A DNA stretch of 64,000 bases. Source: Tanypteryx hageni (Eukaryota; Arthropoda; Insecta; Odonata; Petaluridae). Positions within the stretch are counted from its first letter, which is position 1; each line of letters opens with the position of its first letter. Shown here piece by piece: positions 11,625-22,310 of this stretch. The notes beneath the pieces were generated by a model. It saw only the letters and a program-made list of their open reading frames with translations, was not told the DNA's origin and did not search any database. Position numbers and translations under genes: made by a program. The stretch is from positions 32,708,854-32,772,853 of the forward strand of contig CM054116.1 of assembly GCA_028673005.1 (NCBI GenBank), in the 5' to 3' direction.

Positions 11625-14600
11625 ATGAATAAAATAATTCAATGGAACTGTAATGGCTTTCGATACCACTTGCCTGAACTTCGTCTCCTCCTATCGGAGT
11701 TATCACCAGTATGTGTTTCCTTCCAGGAAACACGACTCAGGGAAACTGACATAGTCACACTCAGAGGGTATTCCTTGTATAGAAAGGACCTCGTGAGTGC
11801 CCAGCAAGCTCACGGAGGAGTGACTGTGTTGGTTCACAACTCGAAGTACTCTGAGGAGGTAACTCTTAACACGCAGCTGCAGGCTGTAGCAGTTAGAGTT
11901 GCTCTCCCTCAGCTGGTGACGATCTGCTCAGTCTATCTGCCCCCTAATGAAAATCCTACAAATAGGTCAATTCTTGACCTTGTAGTTCAACTTCCTCCCC
12001 CATTCATTCTTATGGGCGATTTTAATGCCCATAATTCAGAGTGGGGGTCGGAGAGGACTGATCCTAGGGGACGTCGCCTTTCTGAGATATTCTCGAGCCT
12101 GGATCTGGTGATACTCAACGATGGTAGCGACACACACTTCAGTGCTGGCGGTGGGTCCTTTTCTTCTATTGACCTAACCATCTGCTCTAGCACGGTCGCT
12201 CCATTGTTTGAGTGGGAGGTGTACGAGGATCTATGTGGCAGCGATCATTTCCCGATTATCCTGAAATGCTTATCTGCTAATGTTTCGGAGATGCGTTACC
12301 CCAAGTGGGCCATAAAAAAGCGGATTGGTGCAAGTTTTCAGGTACCGTTCAACTCACGGAAGAACAGTTTCCCTCGGGTGATGAACATGTGAGTCATTTC
12401 ACGGATGCCTTAATAGAGGCAGCAAATGCAAGCATTCCGAAATCCTGCTCCCGACTAAAGCGAGTCCCAGTTCCATGATGGAGTGAGGAATGCCATAAGG
12501 CGATCCGTGACAAGCGACAGGCTTTTCGGTTATTTCGTAATAACCCCACCGAGGGGAATATGTTGCGGTACCTGAGATTGAAGGCATTTGCATGCAGGAT
12601 AATCAGGAAATGTAAGAAGGAATGTTGGAAGAAATATGTATCGACCATTACGAGTTTCACCCCGGTCTCTGAGGTGTGGGAAAAGGTGAGGAAGATTTCC
12701 GGCCGAACTACCTCTTCCACAATTAGTGGGCTTATGGTAGATGGCTCGGTCATAACATCAAAAATTGGAATAGCAAATGAGCTAGGGTCTCTGTTTGCTA
12801 AAGCATCTAGTTCAGAACGCATGTCACCAGTGTTTCTTATGCAGAAATACGAGCTGGAACAGCAGACTCTCAGATTTTCCTCTCGGAATACTGAGAGCTA
12901 CAATCTGCCTTTCAGTGCGTGGGAACTGGAAAATGCTTTGGCGGAGACCCGTGACAGCGCTCCGGGTTTGAACACCATTCACTATGTGATGATACGTCAC
13001 CTAAATCCCCCTGAGAAAGAATATTTGCTAAAGATGTACAACCGAATCTGGGTAGAAGGCATCTACCCCACGCAATGGAGAGAGGCCATTGTAGAGCCAC
13101 TGCTTAAGTCAGGGAAAGATAAGAAACTGCCTGAGAGTTACCGACCGGTATCGCTCACTAGTTGCCTCTCCAAACTTATGGAATGAATAGTCAATAGGCG
13201 TCTGGTTTGGTTTTTGGAATCAAACGGCCTATTGACCAACATTCAGTGTGGTTTTCGTCGCCATCGTTCCACCACCGATCATCTGGTGAGATTGGAGAGA
13301 GCTGTGTGCGATGCTTTTATCAGGAAGCATCACCTCATTGCAGTTTTCTTTGATATTGCCCGGGCTTACGACACCACGTGGAGATTCGGTATACTCCGTA
13401 CATTGCATTCTTGGGGGTTAAGGGGTAACCTACCCATATTTATCAAGAGCTTCTTATGGGAACGTTACTTCAGGGTGCGTATCGGGAGCAAAACGTCTCG
13501 AACGTTCCTTCAGGAGAATGGTTCTATTTTGAGTGTAACCTTGTTTGCCATTGCCATAAATGGAATGGCCCAATGTATTAGGTCTCCAGTAGAGGGAAGC
13601 CTCTACGTGGATGACCTGGCCATATATAGCAGTTCGCAAAATGTGGTAGCGGTTGAACGCCAGCTTCAGCTGACGATTAACCGCCTTAACGAGTGGGCCA
13701 CAAACATTGGATTTACATTCTCAGCGAACAAGACAGTATGCGTCCACTTCTGTCGTGTTCGCGGCCTCCACCCGGACCCAGCGCTGTCACTAGCAGGAAC
13801 CGAGCTTCCATTTGTTAAAACAGCACCATTTTTGGGTGTCCTGTTGGATCATAAGCTTACTTGGCGTCCTCATATGAAGAGGCTGAAGGCAAGCTGCCAA
13901 TCCTCCTTGAACCTCTTGCGCATTCTCAGCCATAAATCATGGGGTGCAGATCGGACAGTCTTACTAAGACTGTATCGATCACTTGTCCGCTCAAGATTGG
14001 ACTACGGGAGCAATGTGTATGGATCATCTAAACCATCTGTACTAAAAACTATTGATGTGATTCATCATACAGGGGTTCGCTTGGCGACTGGTGCATTTCG
14101 CACTAGCCCAATACCAAGTGTTCTCTGCGAATCCGGTGAACCATCACTGTATATGCGCCGGAAACTGCTAGGTACTCGTTATGTAGCAGCTTTAAGCGCT
14201 AACCCAGATCATCCAGCTTACACAGCAGTTTTCGACCGTCGATTTGTGCAGTTATATGATGCCCGTATCCGCTCTGTAAAACCTCTGGCTGTGAGAATGC
14301 GTAATGTTTTCGAAGAGATGTCCTTCGAATTGCCTCAGACATTAAAAACGGAGTGCAGCATATCTCCGCCGTGGATGCTGCATCGCCCCAACATCATTAC
14401 TTCTCTTGCCAAATTACATAGGCCTTGTACTCTGCCTATTGAATACCGATGTGACTTCGAGAGACTCTATGCACGGTTTCAGTCGTTCACTGCCATATAC
14501 ACGGACGGTTCTAAGCAGGGGGAGCATGTGGGATGTGCTTTCACCATCGGCAAACGCTCGTACCGTTTCCGTCTACATCCGCTGTGTGGTATATTCACAG

Positions 14601-15298
14601 CGGAATTGTATGCTTTATGGGAAGCACTGAGGTTTGCATACTCTTACCCCAGCAGTGAATATGTCATCTTTACTGACTCACTGTCAGCCTTACGTACAAT
14701 AGAGTCTTTGTACCCTTCTCACCCTGTGGTTCAGAGGATCCAGTCATCCTTGATGGATCTGGATTCCATAGGGATGACGGTAGTTTTTATTTGGGTACCA
14801 GGTCACGTCGGTATTCCGGGTAATGAGAGGGCAGACAGGGCAGCAAAACTGGCTGCTAATGAAGATTTCATAAACCAACCGAAAGTTCTTGTTGGGGACA
14901 TTAAAACATATTTGAAGGAACGTGTCTATCAACAATGGCAAGAAGAATGGAATGGAGTTATCGGTAACAAACTGAGGGCAATAAAAAACACGGTACAACC
15001 ATGGCAGTCCTCCTCCAGGTCGTCCCGACTCGAAGAGGTTGCCATCGCAAGACTTCGCATAGGTCACTGCTGGTGGACGCACAGTTACCTATTGCGGGCG
15101 GAGGAACCCCCAGTTTGTGAGACATGTGATACTGCATTGACAGTGTCACATGTGTTACAGGACTGTATCCAATTTAGGAATGAGAGAGAGAGGGCATGTA
15201 TGGCTTCGAACCTCACTCTCTCTCTTGGAGATAATCCAGAATCTATAAATAGAACATTGTCATACCTAAGGGAGTCCAGAATTTTAGCGTTTATTTAA
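11625..15298 (+). pseudogene. Retrotransposon ORF2: endonuclease, reverse transcriptase, RNase H (broken)
   Basis: ATG at 11625. The endonuclease (11625 to about 12280) shows WNCNGF, the catalytic QETRL, GDFNAHNSEWG and SDHFPI. The frame changes near 12340. A TGA then interrupts the conserved P-x-W-W-S-E-E-C block near 12476. A single TGA at 13184-13186 splits the reverse transcriptase in the same frame. The RT shows VFFDIARAYDTTW and the active site YVDDLAIY near 13600. RNase H follows with YTDGS, FTAELYALWEAL, FTDSLSAL and GNERADRAAK, covering the usual acidic residues. A CETCDTALTVSHVLQDC motif (C-x2-C-x7-H-x4-C) lies near the end. Function if intact: target-primed reverse transcription. 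With one frameshift and two stops it is inactive but young-looking. Confidence 0.9.
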
Positions 15299-15704
15299 TT
15301 TTTAAATGTTTTTAATCTTTTGACAATGGGATAAGAGGAAGAAAGATCCTTTCTCTATCCATTTTTAAAGGTTTTATATTTTACGGGCATAATAGCTCCT
15401 AGTGCAGTGAAAAATTTTATACATGTCAGGAGACCCTTATACAGTCTTGCTGATGTTTTATTCTACAGATTGGGGGAGACCCTTATACAATCTCTTACAA
15501 TCTGTTTTTAACTTCATTTATTTATCTGTTTTATCTATTTATCTATCTGTTTTATCTATTTATTTATTTATTTATTTATATATTTATTGTGTGTCTGGTG
15601 CTATGGTTAGTTTGCCACAAATGGGTTGTGGTTAAAAGTGCATATTATGGCGATAATAGCCCAAGAGGCTGATTCGCCTTAAATTACACACACACACAGT
15701 CCCA

Positions 15705-16219
15705 TTCCACACCAAACAAGTCTTCTTCCCATCTTGTCATATTCTCCAGCCAAAAACAACCCTATTTCACCCACTTCAAGTACCCATTCCACTCCAACCA
15801 AGATCCTGAACAAAATAAGTCCATTCCCTAAACTACAGGCCGTAAAAACACAAAAAATAAAACAAACAGCACTAGAATTAACTTCTCCTGAGAACTTATA
15901 AAAAAGGAAGACATTAGTTAAAGAAAAGGAAACAAGGGAAAATTTTAAAAGGCAGAATACAAAAAACGTGAAGAAGCAGGGAAAGAACATGAAGCCAAAA
16001 AGAGTATGTTTTGAAGATTCGAGCAGCTGTGATGATCCCAGTGGAGTTGACGATCCACCGTCAGTCGACACCAACAAGTGCGCTGAATGTTAGGAGAATT
16101 ACTACCAAACAAAAAAGAAAGATGACTGGGTAAAATGTTTTTAAGTGTGAAAAACGAATTCATGAAACTTGTACAATGTATAAAACTGTTTGTAACAGCT
16201 GTGGTAGGGATGAGGTTTG
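15705..16219 (+). pseudogene. pogo-like transposase C-terminal tail, after the retrotransposon
   Basis: Directly after the right 15-bp duplication the pogo frame resumes as a serine/proline-rich tail with several stops. It ends in a recognisable Cys/His cluster: CAEC, then KKKDDWVKC near 16125. A further cysteine/HETC-like group follows before the stop at about 16219. Tigger-like transposases of arthropods often carry a PHD-like C-terminal zinc cluster of this kind (family knowledge). At least one stop lies between the first CxxC and the rest, so this part is also decayed. Confidence 0.65.
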
Positions 16220-16831
16220 AGCGAATCTTTTAAAAAATAAGGCCTCTTAAGTTATCGTATTTTTAATCCTTTTTCTTTAGGCCTATGCTGAAAAATGTAC
16301 TTTTTTGTTTTTATTGAGAAAGTCTTGAGTTTGAGCATAGATTTTTATTTCAGTTTTTATTTGTAAAGTTTTACTTTTTGTTCTTTCATTTTTTAAATCA
16401 GTGCACTATTATTGCTGATGCTACTTCATAATGTTTTTGTGTTCTAATGTTACAAGCGTTTAAAAATATTCTAATGGAAAACTGTGGAAATTATACTACA
16501 CAAGTGTTTTTAAGTTCCTTCAACGTTTTCCATTTTTATTAAAAATAAACATATTTTGCAATTTTTAAAATGCTTTTACTAAGTGCGCCATCTGACCCAA
16601 ATGGTGCACCAACTCACCCAAATGTTAAGGGAGAGATGGCAAAAAACTTACCATCTTATTTCTAATTTTTAATAAAATTTGAGTTGAAATTACACAGATT
16701 TGAATTAAAGGTTTTAAGAAAGATATTGTGAGAATAGTTTCCAGTAGAAACGTTTGTGTTTTCCCTGCAAAATTAACCATCTGCCCCCATTATTGTAAAA
16801 TGTGCGCCATCTCTCCCGGACTTACCCTATA

Positions 16832-18367
16832 TCTACAGATAGAGTAAAAAAATACTGGAATTAAAGGACATTTAGAATTAATTGAGGGTCCAAAAAAAAT
16901 CCAATATCCATTAAAAAGTTTATAGAACCAGATGCACATTTTGGTTAAAACATAAAAGTCATCTTTAGTGGTATTTTACCGATCGCACATTGTAGTAGAA
17001 ATGATTATATTGTTTTACTAATCCTTTGATGGTGATTGGAGTTTTCTGGATTTTAAACTTGGAATAATAAAAGATTTGAGCATCGATTAAATTAACACAA
17101 AAAATCTATTCTGTAATTAGCCTTCGTGCGTCATGACTCAATCGTTTTCACCGCTATAACTCACTACAAGCGTACGGCAAGGCCATGAGTTTCCGTTTTC
17201 CGTAAGTTGGACAGACGATGTGTATGTAAATATTTCTTACATCGATAAAAAGATCAGCAAAGCAAGTAAATTCAACAAAACGTCCCATAATCTTAACATT
17301 TCATTTACTATGTATCAATGAAAAATTATATAAAAAATATAATTGAATGGGAAAAAATCTGATATATTTAAAAGAATTCACAAATGCAAAGAGCAAATCA
17401 ACAACCAGAGTAAAACACCGAAATGCTAAAAACAATTTATGTTCAGAAACTGAAAATATTCGTGATAAATGTTTGTTTGTATGGAATTTCTGGTTAACCA
17501 ACCTCTTGAATTATTATAAGAAATGTTCGCGATAAAAAGCAAGGATTATGCAGCAGGAAAAAAAAAACAAAATAAAGAGGGATAGAGAATATGATTTGAG
17601 TTGCGAATCACAACGAAATTGCGCGAGTAGCAATTAATCTGAAACGCTATAATATGGAGATGGCGAAGTAAGAACGAGCGTATTCAATTCAGTGAGAGCA
17701 ATATCTTCTATTTCCAAGGCTGTCGTTGAAATAACATTAATTATGGAAGCTTAAGTGAAACGACGGAATCCGCTCGATTGGTCCTTCTCCAATGAGCGAT
17801 CGACCTTCGGTGAACACGCATTCCGAAGAAGAGAGAGAGGGCTCAAACAAAAGCTAAGATTTTCAATTGACACGTTAGTCATTGCGTAAGATACCTAATG
17901 GTCCTCTCCAGAACCGAGACTTGAATGAGAACTAGTTTGATTGAAATTCTCTGCTTCAATAAATTTTTCATTTGCAAATACCATGCAATTTACAAATTTC
18001 AAACGGACCATGAATAGCTTTTAACGAGGTGAAGTTTCTTTGGCGAGCTGCCATCAAGTTCGTAATGAACAAGATTCAACAGTGAAGCCCTTGTATCGCT
18101 CCTTACGATTCGATAAAGGAGATTAAGTTATGGGAAACCTATAAACTTATTATCGGCGATGGAGACACTCAATTGTAGTGGATACAGTTACAGTGATCGT
18201 CGGAAAAAATTGCATTAATGATCCCAGAGTCGAATACGGAAAAATAAAACGCCTTTAAAAAACACGAGATGGTAATAGAAAAAACCGCTGAAAATGCATA
18301 TAACTTCTGTGGCGAAATAATGTGGTACCAATAAGTTCAAACAACAAATATGGGGGGTAGCGATACC
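16832..18367. other. AT-rich DNA, nothing recognised
   Basis: No gene or element ends identified. Short frames at 17301-17535 on both strands are AT-rich chance frames. Confidence 0.55.
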
Positions 18368-18578
18368 CAGGGCCGGACTGGGAACATGTTTAGGCCCGGG
18401 AAATATTGATCGAATAGGCCTACTTGTTTCTTATTTTATAAACGCACTCAAAAAATTATATATATGTTCTTTATTTATATTCACAAAATACAATAATTAT
18501 GAAATACAGCAGACTTATAGATAGGTCGTATAGAATATGAAATAGACCAAGAAAATTACACTTTAATCTAATAGTTTT

Positions 18579-19243
18579 TTATGTAATACTTTTCTGTGTC
18601 ATTATATCCATGACATCTTCGTTTTTTATTTTACTTAAAATATATTTCTCGCATGATATTAACATAAATGCCCTCAAGTGAGGTTGATTCAAATAGTTTC
18701 TGAGCCTATCCAAAATATAATTCAACTTCGAGAATGATCTCTCACAAAACACTTGTGTTGAAGAGACAGCTAAGACATATCTATACGCCAAATATAAATT
18801 TGAATATGCTAAAGTGCGCAAGTTAAATTGTGCAACACTGTGTAGCAGCAAACCAGTATTTGCATGTTTTGCAATTTAGAGATGCAGTGGATTGTATCTC
18901 TTCTTTTATTGCTTCCTCAATATTGCTTTCTTCTTGTACTTCATACTTGTTCTCAACTAAAAATTCATTGCTCAAAGTCTGATTAAAACTTTTCCATTTC
19001 CTTGCAAAGTCCATCAATTCAGTTTGTATTTGTTCTTTTGTATTATGTTTTTTTAAATCTTTTAAGTAAAATACTTAAATTTTGAAATGCATTGTTTGGG
19101 GTATTGCTATTTAAGATTTGAGGAAAATTATTTGGATCTAAACAAGACAAATCTTTGCATAAATTACCATTCTTTAAAAATCGTTCTTTTAAGCTACTAG
19201 TCACTTTATCCATTATTACATTACTAGCGTCAATTCCCGTCAA
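18579..19243 (-). pseudogene. hAT transposase, C-terminal part
   Basis: Read on the minus strand, this includes VIMDKVTSSLKERFLKNGNL and LSCLDPNNFP. Further on are LAVSSTQVFCERSFSKLNYI and LRNYLNQPHLRAFMLISCEK. This is the standard end of ZMYM1-type hAT transposases, with the ERSFSKL dimerisation motif. At least two frame changes (near 19040 and 18840) separate the pieces. It lies downstream of, and in the same orientation as, the N-terminal pieces at 20280-22300. Confidence 0.85.
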
Positions 19244-19249
19244 ATATGA

Positions 19250-20275
19250 CGGGATTATGAAAAAAGTATTCCAAATATATTTTATTTCGATATGAAAAGT
19301 CAGTAAGATATGCTAAATGATGAGCCCCTTGTCAAAAATGAAGTCATAATAATAAATAGGTAATAATATTCTCGCCGTCCCTCTCTCCCTCCCTTCCTCT
19401 CTCTTTCCTTCCCCCTCTCTCTCTCTCCCTCCCTCCCTCTCTGCCTCTCTTTTCTCCCACCTCCCCCCTCTCTCATTCCCTCCAGTCCCAATCCATAGCT
19501 ACCTCTCGTTTTCTCCGTCTCCTTATTTATCTCTTTCCTCCCGTCCTTTTCTAATTCTATACCTCCCTTTCAATGTATGTATGTACCTTCCATTCTATAT
19601 CCCTTCCTTCATATCTCCCTCCCCACATCCCCCTCTCTTACTCTACATCTATATTGTCGTTTAGATAAGCAAAAGAATCCATACTAAATCCCAATCCCGT
19701 TAGGATTACGTATCTTCGCGAAAAATCCTACGATAATTTAAGGCAATCTATGCACTCGTATATATTGGACGTAAGCAGGTTGAGACAACAATTGATTCTC
19801 AAAGTTTAACAATGACGTGGTCGGCAAGGCAACATCCCGCTTAAAAGCAGATATTTTCCCAAAATATGTGGGTTAAATGTTTAATATGAGAGATTTCGAA
19901 CGGTCGGCGGAAAAAGATGAATAGAATAAGAAACTTCATTAATTTTCCTAAAACATAGTTTAAATTCGAAGATTGTACATCTATTTTTTGTAATTTTAAT
20001 TTCCAAAAGAATAAAAGCCTACACTTAAAAAAGTCGCTTTTTATGTGTTATCTTACGGGAAATATAAATCGCCCACTGGAATCAAACCCGGATCTTTTTT
20101 CCTATTTTCTTTTCGTCATTTAATTTTTATACCTGAATCAAACATACCTGCGAAATTTCAAACTTCCACCTAATCGGGAAGTATGTTAAAAACGCGTTAA
20201 AAAGTGCTATTGATGACGTAAGCGTCTCACACAGACAGAACAGACAGAATTGAAAAACTATATGTAAGATGTACC
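19250..20275. repeat. Foreign sequence inside the hAT, with pyrimidine-rich tract
   Basis: This stretch of about 1 kb separates two hAT coding segments that should be contiguous (KEKYRIQV upstream and VIMDKVTSSL downstream on the minus strand). It contains a CTCT/CCCT-rich tract at about 19375-19640. I could not find terminal repeats or a target duplication, so the identity of the insert is unknown. Confidence 0.6.
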
Positions 20276-20787
20276 TACTTGTATGCGATACTTCTCTTTC
20301 GGAGTCATTATAGTATCTTTACTGATAATTTCTCCAACGAGATTCTCCCTAGTTCGTTTAAGTTTTTCTTTCATATCTGTTTCAACAACAATATCTAGAT
20401 TTCATTTTTCTGTTTCTTCATTTGTAGTTATTGCAAAATCTGTAACTGCTCTAAAACATTTTAGAAATAGCCCTTATAGTATTTTCTACCATGCGAAAAG
20501 CTTGCAAAACATCCATTCCTCTTGTCTGTAAATATGATGATAATGGAGATGTATTTTCAAATATGTTTAAAAATATTTGCGCCGTGATTATAATTCAATG
20601 ATTTTTAAAGTGTCCAACATTGTTATAGCTTTGTAGCATACATCGCTGTTAAATTTACTTGATATGGAAATTTCGTGAAAAGCTTGTAGAACATCTATAT
20701 AAATTATTATTCCACTTGTACTATTAAATTTGCTGAACATTTTTTTTAACGCTTTATCCTTGGACCACCAACGTGTTCCCCTAATAA

Positions 20788-20789
<2 letters not shown>

Positions 20790-20827
<38 letters not shown>
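20790..20827. repeat. (TA)n microsatellite
   Basis: About 19 uninterrupted TA units, next to the insertion into the hAT element. Confidence 0.95.
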
Positions 20828-20828
<1 letters not shown>

Positions 20829-21041
20829 CAACTTACGGAAAAGGAAAGGCAAAATAGACATATGGATGTCAACAAGGTGTTGGGATGAGGAAACCCAGTG
20901 AGCACTCACCAATCAGACGACTTCAGGTTGGCGAGGCCCCGGGGATGTCGAAGCGACACACGTAAAATAACACAAAAACACAGAAACATCACAAACGTAA
21001 AGCTTTCGGAACTACTCCTTCTTCAGCTACAGAGAGAGAAC
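20828..21041 (-). mobile_element. Possible Penelope-like element fragment
   Basis: On the minus strand this reads CTGAAGAAGGAGTAGTTCC followed by GAAAGC. It resembles the conserved terminal segment of Penelope-like elements, where a hammerhead-ribozyme-like CTGANGA...GAAA core is common. It sits between two (TA)n runs inside the hAT. The match is from memory of the motif only, and no reverse transcriptase is present. Confidence 0.35.
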
Positions 21042-21064
21042 ATATATATATATATATATATATA
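21042..21064. repeat. (TA)n microsatellite
   Basis: A short run of TA repeats on the far side of the 20828-21041 insertion. Confidence 0.85.
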
Positions 21065-22310
21065 TTCCAATTAGCTAAATTCCCACCATACATTGAGTCG
21101 TGAATTCCCACATAGAAACTGCACATGTATTTCAAATTCCAAACAATGTAATCACTTCTGTGGTTAATTGCGTTATATCACTAATTACTAAATTTAATAT
21201 ATGTGCATATCACCATATATGTATTTTAACTGGCGAAACTGTATTTAGCCATGTACCAAAGCCTTGATAAATGACCTTACATATTTTCTGCACCGTCAGT
21301 GGAATTTCCAATACATTTGGACACGTCAATGTTTAATTTTTTTAAAACTTCACAAACTAAGTCGCAAAGATCTTTCCCGGTTGTTGATGTACAATTCACG
21401 ACAGATATAAAACGTCCATGAATACTACCTTTAACATATCTGACAACAATTGAACACTGATCCTGTACATTAATATCTTGTGTGGTATCCATTTGAATGC
21501 TTTACATTAGAGCATCTCTGATTTCATCGGTTAATATTTCTTTTAGAAGAGTAGTAATGGCAACTATGACAGAATTAGCTGTAATGTAATAAAATGTTAT
21601 AAAATTGCCTCGTCCGTTGCTACTACTAACTGCATCATGACGGTGTCTGCTTTTCTTAATTGAATCATCAATATGAATCTTTATCAAAGGATGAAATTTA
21701 CTTATGAGTAAAATTAACTCTAAAATATTATCATGATCTAAGTTATCATCTAACAATGTGTATGTTGACTCTTTTGTGCTGCGATAACTAAGCCCGCGTC
21801 TATCGATTAACTTTATTGTTTCGGTTACTCTTTGTAAAATCTGTCGATTTACATTTGCAGCCTCAAAATTAAGTTTTTCACATAGACTAAAAGTGTCTTT
21901 ATTGTTGATCTTTAATACGTATGCTTCAGTATTATTTATATGAAGCAAAGACATTTGGCGTTCAGCAATTCTTTGATATACCTATATGTTTTAAAAAATA
22001 TCATATCCACTTATAAATATTGACTGGTCTGAATCTTTACTAAAAGCTAAGCAAAAAGAACAAAAACGTTCTTCGGTTTGTTCATTTAATGACAACCAAC
22101 ATCGACGTAAACCATCTTTTCGAAAATATACCAAAGGATCACTTAAATTATATTTTGAACGTAAATTTGGTTGTATCGGAGAAAATTTCAAGAACTGTGA
22201 CAAATTTTCATTTTTCGGTCGAAAAAAGTATACATTTTTGTCACTTACTTCTTCTATTTCTAGTTATAAAACAGTCACCGTGGCTTGATTGGGAACCATT
22301 GACAAGAAAA

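Larger units (their letters stand above)
11021..15704 (+). mobile_element. I-clade non-LTR retrotransposon, 5'-truncated, nested in pogo transposase
   Basis: A 4684-bp insertion with an exact 15-bp duplication on both sides. It keeps the end of ORF1 (one CCHC zinc knuckle), then ORF2 with AP endonuclease, reverse transcriptase, RNase H and a C-terminal CCHC-like motif. The RNase H after the RT and the YVDD active-site box point to the I clade. The 3' region holds a TTTA/TCTA-rich stretch (about 15520-15592) and ends near a short (AC)n run. Endonuclease-primed insertion explains the long duplication and the 5' truncation. Confidence 0.9.
7375..16829 (+). mobile_element. pogo/Tigger-like DNA transposon interrupted by two nested elements
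   Basis: The left end begins TGGGGTAAGTCCGGGAGAGA (7375). The right end at 16802-16829 is its inverse complement. The two 28-bp terminal repeats match at about 26 positions. Both are flanked by TA (7373-7374 and 16830-16831), the duplication expected for the Tc1/mariner/pogo superfamily. Copies of a GGGAGAGATGGCGCA-like motif recur near both ends (for example around 9420-9470 and 16590-16640), as subterminal repeats. The span is 9455 bp. Removing the hAT (7541-9203) and the retrotransposon (11021-15704), each with one target duplication, leaves about 3.1 kb. That is a normal size for an autonomous pogo element. The transposase pieces are listed separately. Confidence 0.9.
18368..22310 (-). 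mobile_element. Decayed ZMYM1-like hAT element on the minus strand, with insertions
   Basis: The 3' terminal repeat is at the low-coordinate end (CAGGGCCGGACTGG, 18368). Transposase segments then follow in order on the minus strand up to about 22300. The coding pieces are separated by a foreign stretch (about 19250-20275) and by a (TA)n-bounded insertion (about 20790-21065). I could not find the opposite terminal repeat. The upper boundary is the last recognisable coding sequence. Confidence 0.75.
20280..22310 (-). pseudogene. hAT transposase, N-terminal and catalytic part (broken)
   Basis: Minus-strand order: a TTF-type zinc finger (SQFLKFSPIQPNLRSKYN, GLRRCWLSLNEQTEERFCSF) at about 22200-21990. 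A helical region lies at about 21950-21500. The catalytic start MDTTQDINVQDQCSIVVRYV and CIGNSTDGAENM lie at about 21490-21280. TRWWSKDKALKKMF is near 20770-20730, and LQTRGMDVLQAFRMVENTIR near 20530-20470. These are hallmarks of ZMYM1-like hAT transposases. Several stops and frame changes are present, plus an insertion at about 20790-21065. Confidence 0.8.
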
